Made by a program: the position numbers and the translations under genes. The notes beneath the pieces were generated by a model that saw only the letters and a list, made by a program, of their open reading frames with translations, was not told where the DNA came from and ran no database searches. Shown one piece after another: positions 52,346-63,759 of a DNA stretch of 64,000 nt. How positions within the stretch are numbered: position 1 is the first letter of the stretch; each line of letters opens with the position of its first letter. Origin of the DNA: Perognathus longimembris pacificus (taxonomy: Eukaryota; Chordata; Mammalia; Rodentia; Heteromyidae); contig NC_063161.1 of the NCBI RefSeq assembly GCF_023159225.1, forward strand, positions 563,001 through 627,000. The letters are read 5' to 3'.

Positions 52346-53464
52346 AACGCTACCTTGGGCCTCCTCCTCAGCGGTGGCCCCGTCTGTGGATCAGCCCCGT
52401 ATAGATACGGGTGACGTTTTTACCCACAGCACTGGCCTCTTCAGACAGGTCTCAGCTGAACTGACACAGGCAGGGCCAAGGAGCAGGGGTGTCTTTAGCC
52501 CTGGTCTGGTTAAAGGAACCCCATCGGGACCCAGTGCCTCCAGTGTCCACCTCTGCTCTGCTTTAGCTCGGGGCCCTCCCTGGATGTCCCGTGGCCGGAA
52601 GGACTTGCCTTCGCTGGCCAGGAAACAGGGGAAAGTGCAGAGGTGAGACCTGGCACCTCCCAGTGAGCTTTCTCCCTCTCTGAGGCAAGTCACTGGGTGG
52701 ACCAGTGGAGCCGGGGCTGTGGGGACCCGGTGAGGCTGGGGGGCTGGCTGCGTGCCTCGCGGGCAGGGTGGGAGGAGGGGGGGCCCAGGGACTGGACGTT
52801 GTCAGCGTCAGGGTTTTCTCGGGTCCCAGCTGTCGGGCGGGCTCACCATTGGAAGGCCAGCTTGTGGGAGCAGGCTGCTCGGAGGACAGCTGGTTGTTCC
52901 CAGGGTTCCTCTGGGCACCCCAGGGTCCCCTGCTCTGGAGACAAAGATGTATGTACTACTTAGGATGCCAGGCCAGGGAAGGTGCCAAGTCTGGCCAAGA
53001 TGAGCTTTCTGGAAGAGGGCACTGCCCACACCTGCGGGTATTATTTCCTGCATTCTGGTGCTTTGGCACTTGGAGCTGTGCTGGCCTGGGCAAGCTGCCT
53101 CTCCCAGTGAGGGCCCCGTCTCGAGGCTAGCCGGTGATAATGCATGTCAACCTCCTCACCTCCTCCAGACACAGACAGGGCCATTCCCTGCCGGCCCCGG
53201 GCCCCTCAAGACAGGAACCAGGCAGCCAGGGGCAGCCCCGCGCCGGGCGCCCACTGAAGCCGTTCAGACTGGTCATGCCTTCCACCCGCCACTGGCGCTC
53301 CTTCCTGTGGGCGACACCGTGGGAGCCGCCGCTCGCGTCGCCCCCTCTGCCCGTGGAGACACCGCGGAGCTCGCGTCGCCCCCTCTGCCCCTCCCCCCAT
53401 GCTCCTGTGCGGGCAGTGTGGTCCGGGTCACCCCTTCCTCTAGAATCTGTTAGCAATAAGCTGC
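52346..53464. other. Intergenic, no gene seen
   Basis: GC-rich unique sequence with a 38-base near-duplicate around 53,325-53,400 (GCGTCGCCCCCTCTGCCC twice). ORFs lack recognisable domains. Confidence 0.45.
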
Positions 53465-53640
53465 CTTCGGGGCTGGGAAGGTGGCCTAGAGGAGGCGGCT
53501 GGCCAGGCTCCAGTCCTCAGCTCCACACACCGACGAAGCCGGAGCTGCCAGTGGTGGAGCGCTAGCCTGGAGCATACGAAGCTCAGGGACAGTGCTCAGC
53601 CCCAGGGCTGGCAAAATGACTAAATAAATAAAAGTAAATA
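53465..53640 (+). mobile_element. IDL-Geo SINE, shortened
   Basis: GGGGCTGGGAAGGTGGCCTA head, right monomer AGCCGGAGCTGCCAGTGGTG and a (AAAT)n tail. Confidence 0.75.
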
Positions 53641-53654
53641 AGACCCTGTCTTCA

Positions 53655-53745
53655 ATGGCAAGTGTCTGGGCTGAGGGAGTTTGCTCAGTGCTAGCACACT
53701 TGCCTAGCAGGTGGAAGGACCCGGGTTCCACCCAACACCTACAAG
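53655..53745 (+). mobile_element. ID-like SINE remnant
   Basis: CTGAGGGAGTTTGCTCAGTG, CACTTGCCTAGCAGG and GGGTTCCACCCAACACC resemble an ID monomer. Confidence 0.5.
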
Positions 53746-53831
53746 AAGGAGGAAAATCAATGCCCTGTCTGGTTTGTCCCCGCTACACCTGGACAATAAA
53801 ACACTTGTACATGGGTAATAAAACCTACGTA

Positions 53832-54112
53832 TGTTTTTGACAGTATGGGACTTGAACTCAGGCCTCTTGCTTGTTACACAGGCTCTCGACTGTTGAGCTA
53901 TGCCTACGATCCCTTTTTGCACTTAGGAGACGGGGCTCTGTGCCTGGGCCGTGCGGGGCCTCTTTCAGGCTTTCTGAGCTCACGGCGTGGCAGGTGCGTG
54001 CAGGGGCACACCCTCGCACCTGCATCCTTCTGTGACGAGGAGTCTCTTGGGCTTTTCAGCTCAGCCTCCAGAGTAGGTAGGGCGACAGGAGAGAGCCACT
54101 GCCACCCGGGAT
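53832..54112 (-). mobile_element. Old B1-Geo-like SINE
   Basis: Reverse, diverged: GGGACTTGAACTCAGGCC and CTCAGCCTCCAGAGTAGG. Confidence 0.5.
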
Positions 54113-54149
54113 TGTTTTGAACGGGCCCCTTGTTTATTCCGGGCTGGCC

Positions 54150-54335
54150 TGGACGGTGGCCCAGTCACACTTTGTACCCTGCTGGAATGACAGGCACGTG
54201 CCACCCTGCCTGGGGTTTGGGGCAGCAATGGGGTCTGGTGAGCTTTCTGTCAGGACTAGCCCTGCCCTGCAGTTCTGCAGGCCTCCGCTCCCTGAGTAGT
54301 GAGGATTACAGACACGGGCCATGACGCCTGCCCAC
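54150..54335 (-). mobile_element. Old B1-like SINE remnant
   Basis: Reverse: CTCCCTGAGTAGTGAGGATT and ACAGACACGGGCCATGACGC; weak similarity only. Confidence 0.4.
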
Positions 54336-54872
54336 GTCTCAGGGAGATTCCAGGAGGCCCAGGCCAGGCCCGCATGGGCCCTTCTGACTCCAGCTGAGCC
54401 CCATTCCTTTGATGTGTAGCCTTCATGAGTTCCTGGCCCAGCTGCCCCGGTCAGTTGCTGACGAAGAGCCCTGTTCAGACTGGGATCGCCCTCTAGCCAG
54501 GTGGTCCACAGGGCCAGCTTTGTCCCAATGAGCCTCGAGGCTGAATCCCCTTCCACGGGGAAAACGCCCCCACACCACACCCCCCAGAGGCTCCTGGGAA
54601 CCCACGCACATGCTTCTGCCCCAAAGCCCCGGGGGGCAGGGCCATGCCCGCGTGAGCCCTGTGCGCGGGGCCTGGGCACTGGGGGCCCTCCAGGAGAGTT
54701 GATGGTACACCTCACCGCAGCGGCCTCTCCTCCCCCTGGGTGGGGGCCTGGGGCCCCTGCTCCCTGGCACCCCACAGGGACGTCTGCGTGTTGACGGGTG
54801 CGGAAGGTCGGGCAGGAGGCGCGGGACGTGAGGCGGGGCCTTGAAGGGGCACAGGCGGTTATCAGAATAGTA
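54336..54872. other. Intergenic, no gene seen
   Basis: GC-rich sequence past the probable PANX2 poly(A) site. The 213-codon minus ORF at 54,134-54,775 crosses SINE remnants and is not supported. Confidence 0.45.
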
Positions 54873-54878
54873 TTTATT
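54873..54878 (-). terminator. Probable poly(A) signal of PANX2
   Basis: AATAAA on the minus strand 1.35 kb after the PANX2 TGA; no earlier minus-strand AATAAA was seen in the 3'UTR. If used, the 3'UTR contains the 119-bp minisatellite and a 29-base C tract. Confidence 0.6.
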
Positions 54879-55091
54879 GATATGCTACCTTGTTAGTGCT
54901 GCGTCCCGTGGTGCCGTGGCTGAGGTAATGGGGCGGGGCCGGCGGGGACCTGGGCTCCCGTGGGAAGCTGGCCTCGTCCCGGGGGCGGGGGCCGAGGGGG
55001 TGGTTATTGCATCGGATTCCCTCCTTCCCTCGCGGGCACGCCGGCACCCACGCCCGCGGCTCCCCACTCGCTCCCACGAGGGTGCCGCGTA

Positions 55092-55600
55092 CACACTCAA
55101 GCTCACACACGCTCGGGCTTGCTCACGCGGCCCGCGTCGCACGTGCACACGCACAGACTTGCCCCCGCCTCCGCACGCACTGGCCTGCACGCCGGCATCG
55201 TGTCCCCACGCACACTCAAGCTCACACACGCTCGGGCTTGCTCACGCGGCCCGCGTCGCACGTGCACACGCACAGACTTGCCCCCGCCTCCGCACGCACT
55301 GGCCTGCACGCCGGCATCGTGTCCCCACGCACACTCAAGCTCACACACGCTCGGGCTTGCTCACGCGGCCCGCGTCGCACGTGCACACTCACAGACTTGC
55401 CCCCGCCTCCGCACGTGCTGGCCTGCACGCCAGGATCGTGTCCCCACGCACACGTTCATACACACGCTCGGGCTTGCTCACGCGGCCCGGGTCGCACGTG
55501 TGCACACTCACAGACTTGCCCCCGCCTCTGCACGCGCTGGCCTGCACGCCGGGATCGTGTCCCCACGCACACTCACGTTCGTACACACGCACGCCGACAC
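55092..55600. repeat. 119-bp minisatellite in the PANX2 3'UTR
   Basis: Units start at 55092, 55211, 55330, 55449 and 55568, an exact 119-base period, about 4.3 copies. Copies 1-3 are nearly identical; copies 4 and 5 diverge (CACACGTTCATACAC in place of CACACTCAAGCTCAC). CpG-rich. Because 119 is not a multiple of 3 and no unit holds a stop in any + frame, ORFs appear in all three + frames. Confidence 0.9.
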
Positions 55601-56166
55601 ACGTACCGTACACGTTAACACCACTTCTCGGCTCGCGCGGACCCCCCACTCCATCCTTCACCGTAGGCTCACCCTCCATCTCCTGGTGACACGCCTGTCA
55701 TCGGTTACAGCAGTCCTAGGAGGATGAGGGGCGTGTCGGGCTGCAGGGGGAAGGGCGCGTTGCCGGGACCCGCATCAGGTCCCCTCGGGGCCGAGCCCCC
55801 GAGCGCCTGACCTCGGGGGGCCCCGGGGCCGGAGCCACCTCCCCAGGGTCCTCATTTGCCCCGGGCTGGGCAAAGTGGGGTTGCTGAGCTGTCCTGCCCC
55901 AGCCTTGGCCCATAACAAAATCCACTAAAAAAATAAACTCTTCATTGTACAGCCCAGAACCCCAGAAAAGTGCCTGATGCGGGGGCAGGGGTCCCGCGTC
56001 ACGCCCCCCGCCCCGCCTGTGCCTGCGGTGCCGTGCCGAGCTGGGTGGAAGGGGTGCCGGGCCCCGCGGCATGCGGATGGGGGGCGGATGGCGCGGGCAG
56101 GGCCGGCGAGCAGAGGCCCCGTCCTCCGCCCAGGGCCGAGCCCGGCCGGACGCCCGCCGGCTCAGG

Positions 56167-56168
<2 letters not shown>

Positions 56169-56197
<29 letters not shown>
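56169..56197. repeat. G29 homopolymer
   Basis: Twenty-nine consecutive G on the plus strand, so a C29 run in PANX2 mRNA beginning 29 bases after the stop codon. Its length is prone to sequencing error. Confidence 0.95.
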
Positions 56198-56225
56198 CTC
56201 CGGGCCGTGCGGGCCGCCCCGCCCC

Positions 56226-58381
56226 TCAGAACTCCACCGTGCTCACCACCGTTCTGGGCTCCTCGAAGGTGGCGATGAGGATCTGCTGGGGGGAGGGGAT
56301 GGCGAGGAGGGCGCTCATGTCCGCGGGGGCGCGGGGGCCCCCTTCCTCCTCCTCCCGGGCCTCGTACAACGTGCCGATGCGGAGCAGGGGGTGCGTGGCA
56401 TTGCGGCTCAGGAGGGTGAGGGGGTCGGCCTTGCCGAGGCTGCCTGGTGACGAGGGGGCTGCGGCGGGGGCTGCAGGCGGGGAGCAGACGTGGAAGGGGC
56501 CTCCCGTCCGAGCGGGGTCCGTAGGATATGCGATTTCCTTCTCAGGGAGCGGAGCATCTGCGGAGAGACAGAAACGCGGGTGTCTCAGTCCAGCCCGACC
56601 CGCTACCGTGCCCTGGTGCCCTCCAGGGCCCCGCTGAGGCTGGCGGCTCCGCCCTCCCCCTGCCTCCTCCTCAGCAGGCCAGGCCTCGCCACGCCTGCGC
56701 ACCGCCTAAGAACGGCAGCACTGCCTGCCGGATGCTTCCCTGCCCGAGGCCCTCATGAACCCAAAGCCGCAGGACCCTTGCTCGAGCACCTCGCCTTTAC
56801 AGCAACCTGCCTGCTGGCTTTGCTTTGGCCTCGGGAGTGTTCCTGGGTGTCCTGCCCCTAGCACCCTGCAGTCCAGACCCCCTCCCCCAGTCCATCCCAC
56901 CTCCCGGCCCGACCGCTCCCTTCCCTACCTTTGGCGGATGCCGTCGCCAGCCCCAGCCCGCACTCCTCTGTCTGTGATAGGAAGCCACCTTCCTGGCTCC
57001 GGGAGGCAGGCAGGGCTGCAGGCACCGACTCGGGTTTGGCCTTCTTGGTGCCCAGGATGTAGGGGTGCACGTCCAGGGAGAAGTGCCGGGCGTGCTTCTT
57101 GTCGGCGGCGGGGGGCGGGGCCGCGTCGCCCCCCCCTCCCTTGTAGTGGTGGGCGGCGCGCGCCCCGGCATCGAGGAGCGGGGCGATGAGCGTGTCCGTG
57201 GCCGTCTTCCTGCGTACGGGCTTGGGTTTCTCGGCCTTGCTGTTCTCCACCCGCATGATGGCGAGGGGCTCCTTGAAGGGCTGCGGGAGGGGGTTGCCGG
57301 TGGGGATCCACTTCATCTTCTTCCGAGGCCGCTTGACCACAGGGGGCTCGCCGGAGCCCTCGGCCTCGGCGGGGTTGGCGCTGGGGTCCACGGTCTGGAT
57401 GCCGGAGTCGCGCACCGTGGGCGTGGCGTCGTGGTTGGACTGGGCCAGGGCGGCCAGCAGCTGCCGCACCACGTTGTCGTACATGAGGTCGCTCTCGTTG
57501 GTGATGAAGTCCAGCCGGTTGAGCGACTTGATGTGGTCGCGGTTCTCGTTGCAGAACATGGCCAGGATGTTGATGTCGCAGAACTGGGAGCGGCGCCACT
57601 GCCGGCGGGTCTTGATGCCCACCTTGTGCAGCTTGTCGAAGATGAAGTTGCTCTTGCGGAAGATGAAGAGGTGGATGAGGTTGACGAGGATGATGAGGTT
57701 CATGAAGCAGAGCAGGACGATGTCCACGCCCGCGATGATCCGCTGCAGCTGCACCGAGGGCAGCTTGCAGTTGACGCGCACCACGGGGCCCCCGCCGCCC
57801 GCCGGGCCGTCGGGCGAGGCGCCCAGGGCGCACGTGAACTCGTTCTGCTTCTGGGTGGCGTAGTAGGTGCACAGGTAGGAGATGGGCACCACGCTGAGCA
57901 GCAGGATGAGCACGTGCCGCGCCAGGTACAGCTTGGCCAGGAAGTTGCTGCGGCCGCGGCGCTCCAGGTACTTCTCGAACAGGTTCTGCTCGGGGCTCTT
58001 CTCCTTCTCCGCGTTCTCGATGATCTCCCGCTTCTCACGCTCGGTGATGCCGGGGCCCTTGGACTGGATCTGCTTCTCGATCTTGGGAGCGCGGCCCTCG
58101 GCGGCCCGGTGGGTAGCAGTTGTCGATCTCCTGCAGCAGGAAGTTGAGCTCAGAGGTGAGGCGTGTGGAGGCCAGGAACTCCCAGCCCAGCGCGGGCACG
58201 TACATGATGGCGGCAAAGGCCAGCAGGGCGTAAGGCAGGAACTTGTGCTCAAATAGCGACGGCCACAGGCTGGCGTCCACCCCGGGCAGCGCGTCCCGCA
58301 GCTCCGTCCAGCAGTAGCCACGCGCATACAGTGCCTGGTCGCGGGTGAAGTTGTGCGGGGTGTAACAGTAAATGGGTTCCT
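56226..58381 (-). CDS. PANX2: Pannexin-2, exons 2-3 (partial; one-base frameshift)
   Basis: Large-pore membrane channel of the pannexin family, enriched in brain. Two exons are present: 58381-56929 (starts AG/GAA CCC, giving EEPIYCYTPHNFTRDQ after a G from exon 1) and 56557-56226 (DAPLPEKEIAYP to FEEPRTVVSTVEF, TGA). Exon 1, with the N-terminus and first membrane span, is not found up to base 64,000. Exon 2 carries the loop glycosylation sequon NFT, three further membrane spans and most of the long cytoplasmic tail (KKMKWIPTGNPLPQPFKEP). The sequence reads with one extra base at 58111-58113: TAC-CCA-CCG where the family has TAC-CAC-CGG (Cys-Tyr-His-Arg). Frames on either side are otherwise intact and conserved. 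About 594 residues remain when the extra base is ignored. I favour a sequencing or assembly error over a pseudogene. Confidence 0.95.
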
Positions 58382-60299
58382 CTGGGGGCAGAGAGGAAAC
58401 ACGGGCTGGGGCAAGAGGTGGGACCGGCCTGGGAAATCGGGGCGTGGGGCGAAGGCCAGGGGTCGGACCGGGAAACGTTGCTGCTCGGGCCCCTCCCTCG
58501 TGCTGGCCCTTTGCACGCGCGACCACGCAGCTGCCCTCCTGTGCAGGGGCTGCTGCTCCCCTCTCCTCCCGTGTCCTGGCTGTAGTGGTGCGTGGGGGGG
58601 TGTCTTGCTCTGAGAATCCCCGCAATGGGGGGTCTGCCAGGGGTTGGCATCTGCGTGTGCTGGCCCCACGTCCATATGCCTCAAAGACTGTGCACGGGAG
58701 GAGACGAGGCTCCGGAGAGGACCAAGACAGGCCATGCCACCAGCCAGGCCCAGCCCATGCACCCCCCGGACCCAAACCCAGGTCCCCGCCACTGGCCTGG
58801 TTCTGCCAGAGACCCCTCTTTGAGTAGGGCAGCTGGCAGGGATGCGTCTACCTGGTAAGAGGCTGTCATGGAGGACCAACATCTAGGAAAAACCTGCCTG
58901 TCTTAGGGTTCGTCTTCAGAGCCGCCTTTCCTGGTCCTGGATCAGGGCGAGGCGGGGGACCCGGAAGCTCGTGGGCAGTCATGGAAGGCTCACAGCGGGG
59001 CATCAGTATCTGCCGCCAGGACTGGACATGGCGGCCGACCTGAGCTGCCGCAGGTTTGCTTTCCCCCCCTCAGAGGCCTGGCTGCACCTGCCGTATGGAT
59101 GGCTCATCCCACAGACACTGGCGCCAGCCCGCGCAGCCCAGCGCTAGGCTCTGACGTCCTGATTCTTCTTGGGAGTAGAACTTGGAGGCTCGGAGCCTGG
59201 CAGACCAGGTCCGCGGCCCCAGCCGCCCAGCTCACCGCCACGGCAGCGCACGGGAGCCCCGCTTACTTCTCCTTCGTCGTCTACCGCCTCCAGGCCAAGT
59301 CTGCCCAGAGCCTCCCTTGCTTCAGCTCAAGGCCTTCACCCCATCGAGTTCCAGGTCGGGAAGCAACCGGGCTGGCTGTGCCCGGCGGCGGCACAGCCTC
59401 CCGGGAAGCCCACCACCCTTGCTGCTGGTGCCGGCAGGGGCTCAGGGCCTACCTGGGCAGAGACACCCGCTGACTCCCGGTGCCCTTCTGGTCTATGCCG
59501 CCTCTGGCCCCCGTGGCCGCCACACTGGGTCCACCCACCACTACGCGGCTCCACATGCCGAAGGCCTCGCACCCCGCCCGGAGGGGACCCAGCCCAGGCG
59601 GACCCCAACAGCAGGCCCATCTGGCCGCTGGGCCCCTCAGACGTTCGAGGGGAGCAGGGGGCGCTCTAGAAGTGTGCCTTGCTTAGCTGGAGCTGAGGCC
59701 GGGCTCCTGGAAGCTGCTGCCACCTGCACGCGCGGCCACGGAGAGGGGTCTCGGGGTGTCGGCGTGCCGGTGCTTACGACTGGGGCCTGAAGGCCACGTG
59801 CCCAGGACTCACAACGAGCTGGGCTCCACAAAGAGCAAAATGGCAAAGGAATCAGCTCTTTTGGTTGAAAAAAAAGTGGCATTTTATTCACTTATTTTTT
59901 TGTTCTTACAGCCAATCCCAGGAGTCGTACCTGTGTGATGGATGCTCTTTCCTCTGGGATTTGTCTCGCTGTGTCAGCCTGTCTCTGTAGCAGATGAGCT
60001 GCATGTGTGGGCAAAGGCGGGGAGAGGCACCTGGAACCTGGGTCCTGACAGGGCTCTGGGGCAGGAGGGGCCCCCGGTGGGCGGGGACCCCATGCCTGGT
60101 GCTGCCCCAGGGAGTGCGAGGGAGAGCCTGGCACCATCTCCCTGCCGGGCAGCAGCAGTGAGGGGAGAGGAGTCCTCAATGCTGATGTGAGAGGAAGGGC
60201 CCCAGGCCCCGGGGTCACATCCAGGAGGTCACCCTCCTTCAGTCAGGCTACAAAGACACACAGCACTCACAGAAGCACAGCAGGCACCACAGGACCCAG
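58382..60299 (-). other. PANX2 intron 1 (part), no exon seen
   Basis: Between the PANX2 exon 2 acceptor and the 22-bp array. I searched the minus strand for exon 1 (start MHHLLEQS and the first membrane span) and did not find it. A + strand polypyrimidine-AG (TTTTTTTGTTCTTACAG) at 59,895-59,911 is by itself not evidence of an exon. Confidence 0.55.
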
Positions 60300-62750
60300 A
60301 GAGGCGGGCGCAGTGCAGGTGAGAGGCGGGTGCAGTGCAGGCGAGAGGCGGATGCAGTGCGGGTGAGAGGCGGGCAGAGTGCAGGCGAGAGGCGGATGCA
60401 GTGCGGGTGAGAGGCGGGCAGAGTGCAGGCGAGAGGCGGATGCAGTGCGGGTGAGAGGCGGGCAGAGTGCAGGCGAGAGGCGGATGCAGTGCGGGTGAGA
60501 GGCGGGCAGAGTGCAGGCGAGAGGCGGATGCAGTGCGGGTGAGAGGCGGATGCAGTGCGGGTGAGAGGCGGGCAGAGTGCAGGCGAGAGGCGGGCAGAGT
60601 GCAGGCGAGAGGCGGGCAGAGTGCAGGCGAGAGGCGGGCAGAGTGCGGGCGAGAGGCGGATGCAGTGCGGGTGAGAGGCGGGCAGAGTGCAGGCGAGAGG
60701 CGGATGCAGTGCGGGTGAGAGGCGGGCAGAGTGCAGGCGAGAGGCGGGCAGAGTGCAGGCGAGAGGCGGGCAGAGTGCAGGCGAGAGGCGGGCAGAGTGC
60801 AGGCGAGAGGCGGGCAGAGTGCAGGCGAGAGGCGGGCAGAGTGCGGGTGAGAGGCGGGCAGAGTGCAGGTGAGAGGCGGATGCAGTGCGGGTGAGAGGCG
60901 GGCAGAGTGCAGGTGAGAGGCGGGCAGAGTGCAGGTGAGAGGCGGGCAGAGTGCAGGCGAGAGGCGGGCAGAGTGCAGGTGAGAGGCGGGCAGAGTGCAG
61001 GCGAGAGGCGGGCAGAGTGCAGGTGAGAGGCGGGCAGAGTGCAGGCGAGAGGCGGGCAGAGTGCGGGTGAGAGGCGGGCAGAGTGCAGGTGAGAGGCGGA
61101 TGCAGTGCGGGTGAGAGGCGGGCAGAGTGCAGGTGAGAGGCGGGCAGAGTGCAGGCGAGAGGCGGGCAGAGTGCAGGCGAGAGGCGGGTGCATGCAAGTG
61201 CAGTGCAGGTGAGAGGCGGATGCAGTGCGGGTGAGAGGCGGGCAGAGTGCAGGTGAGAGGCGGGCAGAGTGCAGGTGAGAGGCGGATGCAGTGCGGGTGA
61301 GAGGCGGGCAGAGTGCAGGCGAGAGGCGGATGCAGTGCAGGCGAGAGGCGGGCAGAGTGCAGGCGAGAGGCGGATGCAGTGCAGGCGAGAGGCGGGCAGA
61401 GTGCAGGCGAGAGGCGGATGCAGTGCAGGTGAGAGGCGGGCAGAGTGCAGGTGAGAGGCGGGCAGAGTGCAGGTGAGAGGCGGGCAGAGTGCAGGTGAGA
61501 GGCGGGCAGAGTGCAGGTGAGAGGCGGATGCAGTGCAGGCGAGAGGCGGGCAGAGTGCGGGTGAGAGGCGGGCAGAGTGCAGGTGAGAGGCGGATGCAGT
61601 GCGGGTGAGAGGCGGGCAGAGTGCAGGTGAGAGGCGGGCAGAGTGCAGGCGAGAGGCGGGCAGAGTGCAGGCGAGAGGCGGGTGCATGCAAGTGCAGTGC
61701 AGGTGAGAGGCGGATGCAGTGCGGGTGAGAGGCGGGCAGAGTGCAGGTGAGAGGCGGGCAGAGTGCAGGCGAGAGGCGGGCAGAGTGCAGGCGAGAGGCG
61801 GGCAGAGTGCAGGCGAGAGGCGGATGCAGTGCGGGTGAGAGGCGGGCAGAGTGCAGGCGAGAGGCGGATGCAGTGCAGGCGAGAGGCGGGCAGAGTGCAG
61901 GCGAGAGGCGGATGCAGTGCAGGCGAGAGGCGGGCAGAGTGCAGGCGAGAGGCGGATGCAGTGCAGGTGAGAGGCGGGCAGAGTGCAGGTGAGAGGCGGG
62001 CAGAGTGCAGGTGAGAGGCGGGCAGAGTGCAGGTGAGAGGCGGGCAGAGTGCAGGTGAGAGGCGGATGCAGTGCGGGTGAGAGGCGGGCAGAGTGCAGGT
62101 GAGAGGCGGGCAGAGTGCAGGCGAGAGGCGGGCAGAGTGCAGGCGAGAGGCGGGTGCATGCAAGTGCAGTGCAGGTGAGAGGCGGATGCAGTGCAGGTGA
62201 GAGGCGGATGCAGTGCAGGCGAGAGGCGGGCAGAGTGCAGGCGAGAGGCGGGCGCAGTACAGGTGAGAGGCGGGCAGAGTGCAGGCGAGAGGCGGGTGCA
62301 GTGCAGGCGAGAGGCGGGTGCAGTGCAGGTGTGAGGCGGGTGCAGTGCAGGCGAGAGGCGGGTGCAGTACAGGTGAGAGGTGGTACAGGTGCAGTGCAGG
62401 TGTAGTGCAGGCAAGAGGCGGGTGCAGTGCAGGTGCAGTGCAGGTGAGAGGTGGGTGCAATGCAGGTGCAGTGCAGGTGCGAAGTCAGTGCAGTGTGGTG
62501 AGTGCAGTGTGGTAGGTGCAGTGCAGGTGAGGGGCGGGCACAGAGCTTTGCAGTGAGGGTGCGAGGCAGGTGCAGTGCATGGGAGAGGTGCGTGCAGTGC
62601 AGGTGCAGTGAAGGCGCGAGGCTGGTGCAGTGCAGGTGCAGCGATGGTGAGTGACAGGCGTAGTGCATGTGCAGTGCGGGCGAGAGGCGGGCGCAGTGCG
62701 GGCGTAGTTCAGGTGCGGTGCAGGCGAGAGGCGGGCAGGTGCTGCTGTGG
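60300..62750. repeat. 22-bp minisatellite, ~2.4 kb, in PANX2 intron 1
   Basis: About 100 copies of a 22-base unit with two main types: GGCGGGCAGAGTGCAGG + YGAGA and GGCGGATGCAGTGCRGG + YGAGA. The array decays into looser GTGCAGTGCAGGTG motifs after 62,320. A variant block containing GTGCATGCAAGTGCAG recurs at about 61,188, 61,680 and 62,153, which shows higher-order duplication of 473-492 bases. Minus-strand ORFs of 715-954 codons over this array are a by-product. Confidence 0.92.
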
Positions 62751-62759
62751 GGCTGGGGT

Positions 62760-63758
62760 GCTAACCCTGGTGCTGGTTGGCACCACGGGGACCTAGGCAC
62801 TGGATGCTGAGCACAGACATAGTGACAGCACAGCGGCTGCCTCAGGCAGAGGGATTTTCCAGCAGTGTGGTCTGGGCTAGCACAACCATCCAGGAGAGAA
62901 GGCACAAAGGCCTGGCCCGCCCGAGAGCAAAGCCAGCTCTTGAGAGCCCTTTCCGGAGGAGCCCACCGGGGGCCCGGGTGGCTGGGCGCCCAGTCACTCA
63001 CAAGAGGACACCGAGGGGCTTCTTGGTCATGGGAATGCCGGCAGCCAAGCACCAGCCTAGCCTGCCGCTCGGGGGCCTCAGAGGCCTGGCAGTTCCTGGA
63101 CACTGCACACACCGGAGGCAGGGGTCACGGAGACTAAGGCACAGCCTAGGGAAGCGCTAGTCTGGAGGGTGTCTCCTGCCCCTAGGCACTGGCTGAAGCC
63201 TGTTTCTGGCCGGCACCCCTCCCTCCCAGCCACGCCAGCCCTGAGCACACCCCTGCCGCCACCAGCCCACCCCGGGTCCCGCCTGCACGAGGTCCCACAG
63301 GGCCCCCGATATCCAAGCTGGCATCTTCCGGCCCGCTTCTGCCCCTGCCCCTTCCAAGGGCTCCCAGTCCATTCTGGGGCTGCTTCCTCTGGTCACCAGC
63401 CCTCTTGCCCCCAGGGAGGCCAAGACCCTTCCCGTGAAGGGGCAGTCGTTAATGGAATGACCACTCCAAAAGATGTCCACATCCTGATCGCCAGAACCAA
63501 CAACCATGTTGCCTCATGTGGCAAAAGGGACTCTGCAGCTGGGCTGAGGTTGAAGACCGTGCGAGGGATGACTCCAGGTCCTCTGGCAGGACTATGAGAT
63601 CACAAGGATGACCAGAGGGGAGGACAGCAGAGGCCTGAGACAAAAGAGGGAGTATTTCTGGTAGCTGGAGAAGGAACAGACCTCCTGGGGGCTCCAGAAA
63701 GAATAGCTCTGCTCACACCCTGGTGTCACCCTATCTCACTTCAGACATACATATTTTG
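62760..63758 (-). other. PANX2 intron 1 (part), unique sequence
   Basis: No exon or repeat recognised. Confidence 0.5.
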
Positions 63759-63759
63759 T

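Larger units (their letters stand above)
54873..56225 (-). other. PANX2 3'UTR
   Basis: Interval from the PANX2 stop to the AATAAA at 54,873. It holds a poly-C tract (in the mRNA sense) directly after the stop, GC-rich unique sequence and a 119-bp tandem repeat. Long ORFs in several frames here follow from the repeat, not from a gene. Confidence 0.6.

Noticed and set aside
54877..55727. Plus-strand ORFs of 203-270 codons full of CTRTD/HALACTP repeats
   Set aside because: Produced by the 119-base repeat, open in all plus frames; antisense to the PANX2 3'UTR.
60300..62750. CRISPR-like array
   Set aside because: There are no unique spacers between regular repeats and the host is a mammal; it is a minisatellite.
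60229..63112. Giant minus-strand ORFs (743, 954 and 715 codons) rich in His, Leu, Pro and Ser
   Set aside because: All three frames are open because the 22-base unit contains no minus-strand stop and 22 is not a multiple of 3. They lie in PANX2 intron 1 with no splice or domain support.
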